Source of the DNA: Eubacteriales Family XIII. Incertae Sedis bacterium
Lineage (GTDB): Bacteria; Bacillota; Clostridia; Peptostreptococcales; Anaerovoracaceae
Assembly (NCBI GenBank): GCA_031276775.1
Contig: JAISML010000223.1
Coordinates: 1 to 7,169 of the forward strand
DNA: 7,169 bases
Direction: 5' to 3'
In this document: in pieces, positions 1 to 5,790 of the stretch
How positions within the stretch are numbered: position 1 is the first letter of the stretch
Layout of the letters: every line of letters starts with the position of its first letter
Made by a program: the position numbers and the translations under genes
Notes under the pieces: generated by a model
What the model saw: only the letters and a program-made list of their open reading frames with translations
The model's database searches: none
What the model was told of the DNA's origin: nothing

Positions 1-80
1 GCGCAAATTTTATCATCGATCTGATCTATGGGTTGGTGGACCCCCGTATTCGCGTTGCGGACGGGAGGCGGCGCGGATGA
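1..80 (+). CDS. dppB: DppB-type ABC transporter permease, C-terminal end only (partial)
   Basis: Only the last 25 codons are present, read from position 3 and ending at the TGA at 78-80. The visible peptide contains NFIIDLIYGLVDPRIRV, the ending typical of DppB/OppB permeases, in which the last membrane helix (N-D-Y/I-D-L-x-Y) is followed by a conserved D-P-R-I-R tail. The stop overlaps the ATG of the next permease gene as ATGA, so the two are almost certainly co-translated. It would be one of the two membrane subunits of a peptide importer in the cytoplasmic membrane. The tail runs about eight residues past D-P-R-I-R and is arginine-rich. The rest of the gene lies upstream, so substrate class and integrity cannot be judged. 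Confidence 0.85.
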   Translation, partial: ANFIIDLIYGLVDPRIRVADGRRRG

Positions 81-1006
81 GAAATATCGAACGTTCCATC
101 ATGGACAGGGATTTTGTCCGATTGCCGGAGGCGGGACGGTTTGCCCATGTCATCGTTCGCCCGAGCGTAAGCTATTGGGAAGATGTGTTCCGAAGGCTCG
201 GAACGGACAAGGTTGCGCTTGCAAGCGGCGTCGTGATTGCAGTCATAAGTGCGCTCTCGGTGTTGGTTCCGCTGTTTTGCAAATATGATTACGACGCGAC
301 GGATTTGCTGCACATCAATCAATTTCCGAATGCGCAGCACTGGTTTGGCACGGATGCGGTGGGGCGCGATCTCTGGGCGCGCGTATGGGTCGGCGCGCGG
401 GTATCGCTGTTCATCGGCGTCGGAGGCGCCATCGTGCCGCAACTCGTCGGTATTTTTCTGGGCGGCGTTTCCGGCTATTTCGGCGGATGGATCGACATGC
501 TGATCATGCGCGTCATCGATGTGGGCGTTTGCATTCCCTCCTTGGTGTATGTCACGTTGATCATGCTGTTTATGGGTTCCGGACCGACGGCGATCATCAT
601 CGCGATTGCGATGACTTGCTGGATGGACTCCGCGCGGGTGGTGCGCGGCAGGATGTTGCAATTTAAAAACCGGGAATTTGTGATTTCCGCGCGCACCTTG
701 GGCGCTTCGTCGTTTCGCATCATCTTTCGCCACATCCTTCCCAACATCCTGGGGCAGCAGGTGGTCAGCATTACTTCGGCGATTCCGACGGCTGTTTTCT
801 TGGAGGCTTACCTTTCGTTCATCGGTCTTGGTATTCAGTCGCCGATGACCTCTTGGGGGCAACTGTGCCAAGCGGGATCGGGCTATTATCGCCTGTATCC
901 TTATCAACTGTTCATTCCGGGGGCTTTTATCAGCGTCACGATCATGGCATTTTACTTGTTCGGGAATTGCTTGAGGGATGCTTTGGATCCGCATTTGAGG
1001 GATTGA
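77..1006 (+). CDS. dppC: DppC/OppC-type peptide ABC transporter permease
   Basis: This 309-residue membrane subunit belongs to a dipeptide/oligopeptide importer. An N-terminal cytoplasmic stretch of about 44 residues is followed by a first hydrophobic helix (about 46-67). Next comes the family motif around residues 88-111 (H-W-F-G-T-D-x-x-G-R-D, then G-A-R-V-S-L). More helices follow (about 112-135, 141-167, 170-182). The EAA loop that docks on the ATPases is ARTLGASSFRIIFRHILPN (205-223). L-S-F-I-G-L-G (246-252) and the C-terminal D-A-L-D-P-H-L-R-D are also diagnostic. The start at ATG 77 is supported by GGGAGG at 63-68, eight bases upstream, and by the ATGA overlap with the preceding permease. 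Length is normal for the family. The next gene starts directly after its stop. Dipeptide, oligopeptide, nickel and glutathione importers share this fold, so the substrate is not fixed by sequence alone. Confidence 0.95.
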   Translation: MRNIERSIMDRDFVRLPEAGRFAHVIVRPSVSYWEDVFRRLGTDKVALASGVVIAVISALSVLVPLFCKYDYDATDLLHINQFPNAQHWFGTDAVGRDLWARVWVGARVSLFIGVGGAIVPQLVGIFLGGVSGYFGGWIDMLIMRVIDVGVCIPSLVYVTLIMLFMGSGPTAIIIAIAMTCWMDSARVVRGRMLQFKNREFVISARTLGASSFRIIFRHILPNILGQQVVSITSAIPTAVFLEAYLSFIGLGIQSPMTSWGQLCQAGSGYYRLYPYQLFIPGAFISVTIMAFYLFGNCLRDALDPHLRD

Positions 1007-2062
1007 GTGGGGAACATTGTGAGAGAACACTTGTTGGAGGTTCGGGACTTGCGCGTGTCTTTTGACACCCATGCCGGTGAAATACAGGCTGTGCGAGGCG
1101 TCAGCTTCCATTTGGACGAGAAAGAGACGCTCGCCATCGTGGGAGAATCCGGTTGCGGAAAATCCGTTACGGTGCAGACGATCATGAAGCTGATCTCCGT
1201 TCCTTACGCGCGCTTGAAATCCGGCGTCATTCTATACCGAGGGAAAGATGTCGGACATCTTTCGGACAAGGAGATGGAATCCTATCGCGGTCGGGAATTC
1301 TCCATGATATTTCAGGATTCCATGTCCGGCTTGAATCCAACCATGCGCGTCGGAACCCAAATTCGCGAAAGCGTTATGCAGCGCCGGGACATTTCACGGG
1401 AGGGAGCCGGGAAACGCGCGATGGAGATGCTTGCGCAAGTCGGTCTTCCAAATCCGGAACGGATTTACCGGCGTTATGCGCATACCATGTCCGGAGGGCA
1501 ACGCCAACGTGTCATGATTGCCATGGCGCTGTCCTGCAACCCGAAAATTCTGTTTGCGGATGAACCCACCACCGCGTTGGACGTCACGTTGCAAGCGCAG
1601 ATATTGGATCTGCTGAATGAGTTGAAAGGGCGCTTCGGCGTGGCGACGGTTTTGATCACCCACGACTTGGGCGTGGTGGCGAAGATGGCGGATCGGATTG
1701 CGGTCATGTACGCCGGGAAAGTGGTGGAATACGGTGACGCCGAACAGATATTTTACCGACCGTCACATCCGTACACGTGGGGACTGCTCAGCGCCATGCC
1801 GAATCTGAAACAACCCCGGAAAAGCGAGTTGTACACGATCGTCGGCATGCCGCCGGATCTCTTTGCGCCACCGCCGGGGTGCGCTTTCACGGCTCGTTGC
1901 TCTTACGCCATGGAGGTATGCCGCAAAGAAGAACCGCCGGAATTTTTCTGCGGGGAGGGTCACGCGTCCGCTTGTTGGCTCTTGGACGAACGCGCCGAAG
2001 AAGCGCTGCCGCCACCCGGCATTCCAAGACTCGTTCGGGAGGAATCCGTAAATGGACGGTAA
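1007..2062 (+). CDS. dppD: DppD-type peptide ABC transporter ATP-binding protein
   Basis: One of two cytoplasmic ATPases energising the importer; 351 residues from the first start. Visible motifs are Walker A GESGCGKS (46-53), Q-loop glutamine 103 in F-Q-D-S, signature SGGQR (162-166), Walker B ILFADE (181-186, catalytic E186), D-loop A-L-D and switch histidine H219. After about residue 250 comes the oligopeptide/dipeptide-transporter C-terminal domain (H-P-Y-T-W-G-L-L) with cysteines 292, 298, 305 and 323. This pattern is reported to bind an iron-sulfur cluster in a mycobacterial DppD; C315 is an extra cysteine. The GTG at 1007 abuts the previous TGA and has GAGG at 997-1000, six bases upstream. 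A second in-frame GTG at 1019, preceded by GTGGGG, is an alternative that would remove four residues. The end overlaps the next ATPase gene by 11 bases. Confidence 0.95.
   Translation: MGNIVREHLLEVRDLRVSFDTHAGEIQAVRGVSFHLDEKETLAIVGESGCGKSVTVQTIMKLISVPYARLKSGVILYRGKDVGHLSDKEMESYRGREFSMIFQDSMSGLNPTMRVGTQIRESVMQRRDISREGAGKRAMEMLAQVGLPNPERIYRRYAHTMSGGQRQRVMIAMALSCNPKILFADEPTTALDVTLQAQILDLLNELKGRFGVATVLITHDLGVVAKMADRIAVMYAGKVVEYGDAEQIFYRPSHPYTWGLLSAMPNLKQPRKSELYTIVGMPPDLFAPPPGCAFTARCSYAMEVCRKEEPPEFFCGEGHASACWLLDERAEEALPPPGIPRLVREESVNGR
2037..2043 (+). promoter_or_regulatory. Shine-Dalgarno site for the second ATPase gene
   Basis: GGGAGGA lies eight bases before the ATG at 2052, inside the last codons of the preceding ATPase gene. 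It fixes the 2052 start and shows that the second ATPase is translated from within the first, consistent with coupled, near-equal synthesis of the two subunits. Confidence 0.75.
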
Positions 2063-3035
2063 GTTCGTGGAGGTATCCAATCTGAAAAAGTACTTTCATG
2101 TCGGGAAGCGGCAGATTTTAAAAGCGGTGGACGATGTGTCTTTTTCCATCGAGCGCGGGAGTACGCTCGGATTGGTGGGGGAATCCGGTTGCGGCAAGAC
2201 GACGGTGGGGCGTCATCTTTGCCGAATTTATGAACCTGATGAAGGCGCGATCCGCATCGACGGTCGGGACATCAGTCATATCAGTCAAAGGCAGTGCAGG
2301 GAATTGGCGAAGAAAGTTCAGATGATCTTCCAAGACCCTTATGCTTCCTTGAATTCTTTTTTTACCGTCGGAGAAATCATAGGCGAAGCGTTTACGATAC
2401 ACAAGATGTTTCGGAGTGTGAAAGAACGCCGGGATCGGATACGGGAGTTGTTGGAAATCGTCGGGTTGAGCGCGGAGCACGCCAATCGCTTCCCGCATGA
2501 ATTTTCGGGCGGGCAACGGCAGAGAATCGGCATTGCCCGCGCCTTGGCGCTCAGCCCGGAGTTGATCGTTTGCGATGAGGCCATATCGGCTTTGGATGTG
2601 TCCATTCAGGCGCAGATTGTCAATATGTTGATCGAATTTCAACGTACGATGAACCTGACGTATCTGTTCATCGCCCATGATCTGTCCATGGTTCGGCATA
2701 TTGCCGACGATACGGCCGTCATGTATCTGGGCGCCTTGGTGGAATACGGCGCAACCGACGCCGTGTACGGGCATCCCGCGCATCCGTACACGAAAGGGTT
2801 GCTCTCCGCAGTGCCGACGCCGGATCCTGTTTACGAGAGATCCCATCGAAGAATTGTGATGGAGGGGGAAGTGTCCGATCCCATCAATCCGGAGCCCGGT
2901 TGCCGCTTTTACGCAAGATGCCGTGAGGCTGAAAAACTCTGCGGCGAGGTGGCGCCGCCCTTGAAAAAGATAGGGGGGAATCACATGGTGGCTTGCCATG
3001 CATGCAAGGAAAAAGAAGGGGAGAGATCGACATGA
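2052..3035 (+). CDS. dppF: DppF-type peptide ABC transporter ATP-binding protein
   Basis: Second ATPase of the importer, 327 residues, expected to pair with the preceding one as a heterodimer beneath the two permeases. Motifs: Walker A GESGCGKT (43-50), Q-loop Q94 in FQDPYASLN, signature SGGQRQRIGIARAL (152-165), Walker B LIVCDE (171-176, E176) and H209 in I-A-H-D-L. The Walker B segment reads D-E-A-I-S-A-L-D where DppF/OppF proteins usually have D-E-P-V-S-A-L-D; this is conservative and all catalytic residues remain. The C-terminal domain starts near H-P-Y-T-K-G-L-L (244-251) and has cysteines 284, 290, 297 and 315 in the G-C-R-F-Y-A-R-C arrangement, plus C318. All nucleotide-site residues are intact in both ATPases, so neither site looks degenerate. 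Its TGA overlaps the ATG of the next gene as ATGA. Confidence 0.95.
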   Translation: MDGKFVEVSNLKKYFHVGKRQILKAVDDVSFSIERGSTLGLVGESGCGKTTVGRHLCRIYEPDEGAIRIDGRDISHISQRQCRELAKKVQMIFQDPYASLNSFFTVGEIIGEAFTIHKMFRSVKERRDRIRELLEIVGLSAEHANRFPHEFSGGQRQRIGIARALALSPELIVCDEAISALDVSIQAQIVNMLIEFQRTMNLTYLFIAHDLSMVRHIADDTAVMYLGALVEYGATDAVYGHPAHPYTKGLLSAVPTPDPVYERSHRRIVMEGEVSDPINPEPGCRFYARCREAEKLCGEVAPPLKKIGGNHMVACHACKEKEGERST

Positions 3036-3895
3036 CAACAAGAGAAATGGTTCAAATTGCGCTGGATCTTGCCGGTCTGAGCGAACTGCCGCAGGATTCC
3101 TCCGTTTCGGTGGAAAGCGATTCCGTCACCAATGTACTCGCCGGCGTCGATATGGGCGTATCCGAACTGCTGCTGGCGCGCGCGTTGGGTTATGACTGTG
3201 TCGTGCGTCATCACAATATGGTTCCGGCGCTCGGTCGTCTGGGGGATTTGGTGACGCGGAGCCATTGCGAAAAAATGATGAAGCACAACATACCGGCGAA
3301 CATCGCGCAGAAGCTCTTGGCGCGCAGGAAGCAAGAAACGACGATCCTGTTTCACGGGACAAATCTGGACGGCGCTCCCTCCTGTGCGCGATTGCTTCGG
3401 ATGCCCTATCTCGGGCTGCACACGCCCGCCGATCTTTTGGGGGAGCGAACGGTGGAAGCGAAAGTGGAGGCGTTGTATCGTCGGAAAGAAAACCCGACCG
3501 TGCAGGATATCATGGACTGTTTGCTGACCATTCGGGAATACGCGCAGGCGCCGGCGGGGCAGGAACCGCAGATTTGGGTGGGGGAAGCGGGCAGTTGCGC
3601 CGGCAAAGCCTTGGTGGAATTTGCGGGCGGTTTGGGTTTGGAAACAGATGAGTACAAAGCGTACATCGATGCGGGAATCGGCACGTTCATCTGTATGCAC
3701 GCGGACAAAGCCGTTGTCGAAGCCTTGAAAGAAGACAATCGTTGCAATGTCCTGGTGATGGGGCACATGTCCAGTGACTCCATCGGCATGAACCGGATTT
3801 TGGATGCTTGGGAAGACGCCGGTCTGCGAACGACGCGCATCGGGGGTCTCGTGGCGCCGTCCGCCGAGTGCAACAGTCCGGATCTCGCGCGGTGA
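3032..3895 (+). CDS. NIF3/DUF34-like putative dinuclear-metal protein
   Basis: A 287-residue protein starting at ATG 3032, which overlaps the preceding TGA and follows a purine-rich GAAGGGGAGAG (3015-3025). An upstream in-frame ATG at 2993 lies inside the ATPase gene and is not favoured. The pattern fits the NIF3 (GTP cyclohydrolase I type 2-like) family. A strand V-L-A-G-V-D is followed by a helix and then C-V-V-R-H-H (H60, H61). T-N-L-D (110-113) follows, and near the C-terminus G-H-M-S-S-D (H245, D249). These match the ligands His-His, Asp and His-(x3)-Glu of YbgI-like proteins, except that the last acid is Asp rather than Glu. The stretch between H61 and D113 is about 15 residues longer than in YbgI. 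Biochemical function across this family is poorly settled. Its place in a peptide-import operon suggests a hydrolytic role, which is inference. Confidence 0.75.
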   Translation: MTTREMVQIALDLAGLSELPQDSSVSVESDSVTNVLAGVDMGVSELLLARALGYDCVVRHHNMVPALGRLGDLVTRSHCEKMMKHNIPANIAQKLLARRKQETTILFHGTNLDGAPSCARLLRMPYLGLHTPADLLGERTVEAKVEALYRRKENPTVQDIMDCLLTIREYAQAPAGQEPQIWVGEAGSCAGKALVEFAGGLGLETDEYKAYIDAGIGTFICMHADKAVVEALKEDNRCNVLVMGHMSSDSIGMNRILDAWEDAGLRTTRIGGLVAPSAECNSPDLAR

Positions 3896-3896
3896 C

Positions 3897-3970
3897 GCGC
3901 AAAGGTGAATCGCGCAAAGGTGAATTGCGCAAAGGTGAATTGCGCAAGGACGAATCGCGCAAGGTGAATT
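3897..3970 (+). repeat. Tandem 15-bp repeat array, five units
   Basis: Five head-to-tail units with consensus GCGCAAAGGTGAATT fill most of the gap between the NIF3-like gene and the deacylase gene. They lie at 3897-3911, 3912-3926, 3927-3941, 3942-3956 and 3957-3970. Units 1-3 are identical except for a final C or T. Unit 4 has GGACGA in place of AGGTGA, and unit 5 has lost one A and is 14 bases long. A decayed sixth start, GTGCAAG, follows at 3971. Units 1, 2, 3 and 5 contain AGGTGA (3903, 3918, 3933, 3962), which is complementary to the UCACCU of the 16S rRNA 3' end. No spacers separate the units, so this is not CRISPR. The near-identity suggests recent duplication by slippage. Confidence 0.9.
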
Positions 3971-3978
3971 GTGCAAGC

Positions 3979-3985
3979 GGAGGGG
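3979..3985 (+). promoter_or_regulatory. Shine-Dalgarno site setting the deacylase start
   Basis: GGAGGGG sits six bases before the ATG at 3992 and is much the best-placed site here. It argues against the in-frame GTG at 3971, whose only nearby complementarity (AAGGTGA, 3961-3967) is just three bases away. Confidence 0.8.
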
Positions 3986-3991
3986 TTGGCG

Positions 3992-5770
3992 ATGACGGAT
4001 ATTTTGATTCAAAACGGTACGATTGCGGACGGAACGGGCGCGCCTTCCGTCCGTTCGGATCTGCTTGTGTCCGGAGACAAAATCCGTCGGGTGGCTCCGC
4101 GCATATCCGCGCCCGGAGCGGTTGTCATCGACGCGACCGGGAAACTGATCGCGCCGGGTTTTATCAACATGCATTCCCACGCGGACTGTTCGGTCGTCAT
4201 GTATCCGGATATGGAGAGTACGCTGGGACAGGGGATCACCACGGAATTTGCCGGTCATTGCGGTCTGAGCGCAGCGCCTGCGGACCGCTATTGGCTCTAT
4301 ACCTTTCCGGAAAAACGCGCTTTCGCGCGCGTGGATCCGGAAGCGCTTGACGATACGAATCCCTATGAAACAAAAGTGATTCCCACTGAGGTATTCCGCA
4401 AACCGTTTCATGAAGTGTACGGGGAGCAATTGGATTGGTCGACTTACGGAGAATATCTCGCGCATCTGCGCAGGACGGGGATCGGCGCAAATCTGGCGCC
4501 GGTGGTGGGGCACGGATCCATCCGCCTTCAGGCGATGGGTACGGAGTTTCGACGCGAAGCGACACAAACCGAAATACGCAACATGGAGGAATACCTGCTT
4601 GAAGCGTTGATGAGCGGAGCGTTCGGGCTGAGTTTCGGACTCGACTATGCGCCGGGAATGTATGCCTCGAGAGAGGAACTGTTGCGCCTAATGAAGCTCG
4701 TTGCCGCCAAAGGAGGGCTCGTGACCGCGCATACGCGCTCCGCGGCCCACCCCGCTTGCAAGCGAAAGAAACCGCGAAGCGAGGCGGAGGGTCTGCTCGA
4801 ATTTCTGGAACTGGGAAAAGAGAGCGGCGCGCGGTTGCACATCAGCCACATCCGATCCGCTTGTCCGGGGACGCCGACAGACGATGCGTCGGCGCGTGAC
4901 GCGGTCATGCGAACTTTGCGGCTTTTGGAGCGTTTTCGACGGGAAGGGGTATCCGTCACATGGGACGTGATTCCCAAATACGCATTCGGTCCTTTCCATT
5001 ATCCGATGGTTGCGTCCTTGTTTCAACCTTATGTGAGAGACTGCGGAGGATGCAAGGCTTTTTCGGAAAAACTGCTTGAGGACGACGGTTACGCTCAGGG
5101 GATCGCGCGTGAAATAAAAGCGGGGAAGCGCCCGTCCCGGGGGATTTTCACGAGCTTTCATCCAAATGACAATCCCGGCTGGGATACGCAATATCGGTTT
5201 ACCCGGACGATGCGCGGCGCGTGGACGGGCAAAACCCCGCGGGAAGCGGCAGGCGGACAAGATAGTGTGGATTTTTTGCTGGATCTGCTGAAACAGGATC
5301 CGTACGCTGCGATGATTTCGCTGAAACTCCGCCCGGAGCATACGCCGGAGCGGGATTGCTTTGCGGAACAGCCGGACGCCACGATCGGCCTGGATACTTG
5401 GAGTTTGAATTACGACGCCGTTTTTTCGGAAGGAGACATGCCTTTGGAATGCGGATCGCCCGCGACCTATACGGGGTTTCCGGTGTTTTTGGAAACCATG
5501 CGCAATCGACCGATCGAACAAACGATCCAAAAGCTCACGAGCAATGCCGCGACTGCGTTGGGATTGACCGACAGGGGCTTCGTAAAGGAAGGCATGATCG
5601 CGGACTTGCTTGTGATCGCACGGGATGCGTTTTCCGCGCGGGAAAACCTTGCGGATCCGAGGCACGGTCCGCAGGGACTCGATTATGTGATCGTGGGCGG
5701 CAAGGTCGCGGTCGATCACGGCATCCGCACACATGTGCGAAACGGCGTGATTTTAAGGCGTTGCGCGTAA
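3992..5770 (+). CDS. N-acyl-D-amino-acid deacylase family amidohydrolase
   Basis: A 592-residue cytoplasmic metal-dependent hydrolase that should release a free D-amino acid and a carboxylic acid from an N-acyl-D-amino acid. The order matches D-aminoacylases: an N-terminal beta-sandwich (L-I-Q-N-G-T-I-A-D-G-T-G), then P-G-F-I-N-M-H-S-H-A-D with H61 and H63. G-H-C-G-L-S follows, with C90 at the bridging cysteine of the family G-N-C-G. Next are V-G-H-G-S-I-R (172-178), G-L-S-F-G-L-D-Y-A-P-G, H247 in T-A-H-T-R, H286 in H-I-S-H-I-R and D468 in I-G-L-D-T. The C-terminal L-T-S-N-A-A-T-A-L-G-L, D-R-G-F-V-K-E-G-M-I-A-D-L returns to the sandwich. It is roughly 100 residues longer than well-studied D-aminoacylases (about 480-500). 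The extra length is around residues 95-150 and 330-410, so substrate range may differ. N-acyl-D-glutamate or -aspartate deacylase, or a related amidase, remains possible. The next gene begins 20 bases downstream. Confidence 0.88.
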   Translation: MTDILIQNGTIADGTGAPSVRSDLLVSGDKIRRVAPRISAPGAVVIDATGKLIAPGFINMHSHADCSVVMYPDMESTLGQGITTEFAGHCGLSAAPADRYWLYTFPEKRAFARVDPEALDDTNPYETKVIPTEVFRKPFHEVYGEQLDWSTYGEYLAHLRRTGIGANLAPVVGHGSIRLQAMGTEFRREATQTEIRNMEEYLLEALMSGAFGLSFGLDYAPGMYASREELLRLMKLVAAKGGLVTAHTRSAAHPACKRKKPRSEAEGLLEFLELGKESGARLHISHIRSACPGTPTDDASARDAVMRTLRLLERFRREGVSVTWDVIPKYAFGPFHYPMVASLFQPYVRDCGGCKAFSEKLLEDDGYAQGIAREIKAGKRPSRGIFTSFHPNDNPGWDTQYRFTRTMRGAWTGKTPREAAGGQDSVDFLLDLLKQDPYAAMISLKLRPEHTPERDCFAEQPDATIGLDTWSLNYDAVFSEGDMPLECGSPATYTGFPVFLETMRNRPIEQTIQKLTSNAATALGLTDRGFVKEGMIADLLVIARDAFSARENLADPRHGPQGLDYVIVGGKVAVDHGIRTHVRNGVILRRCA

Positions 5771-5779
5771 TCGGCATAC

Positions 5780-5783
5780 GGAG
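5780..5783 (+). promoter_or_regulatory. Shine-Dalgarno site setting the MalY-like start
   Basis: GGAG, within GGAGAAAAGGG, ends seven bases before the ATG at 5791. The next in-frame ATG, at 5803, is worse spaced. The reading frame is open far upstream (to about 5356), but that stretch lies within the deacylase gene. Confidence 0.65.
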
Positions 5784-5790
5784 AAAAGGG

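Noticed and set aside
26..1111. Minus-strand open frame of 361 codons opposite the permease gene
   Set aside because: Low-complexity composition rich in R, H and D, no membrane segments and no domain. The plus-strand permease fully explains the region.
3897..3970. CRISPR-like array
   Set aside because: The repeats are only 15 bases and directly adjoin one another with no spacers; no cas gene is near.
3971..3991. GTG at 3971 as the deacylase start
   Set aside because: Its Shine-Dalgarno spacing is too short, whereas ATG 3992 has GGAGGGG six bases upstream and starts directly at the conserved N-terminal strand.
3808..4350. Plus-strand open frame crossing the repeats and encoding R-K-G-E-L/S repeats
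   Set aside because: It overlaps the 3' end of the NIF3-like gene and the 5' end of the deacylase gene, has no fitting ribosome site and is not protein-like outside the repeats.
2981..4567. Long minus-strand open frame of 528 codons
   Set aside because: It lies antisense to the NIF3-like and deacylase genes. The predicted peptide is arginine/histidine-rich with no recognisable domain, as expected from the complement of GC-rich coding sequence.
5356..5790. N-terminal extension of the MalY-like protein into the deacylase gene
   Set aside because: The extension is arginine-rich out-of-frame sequence. The MalY homology and a good Shine-Dalgarno site place the start at 5791.
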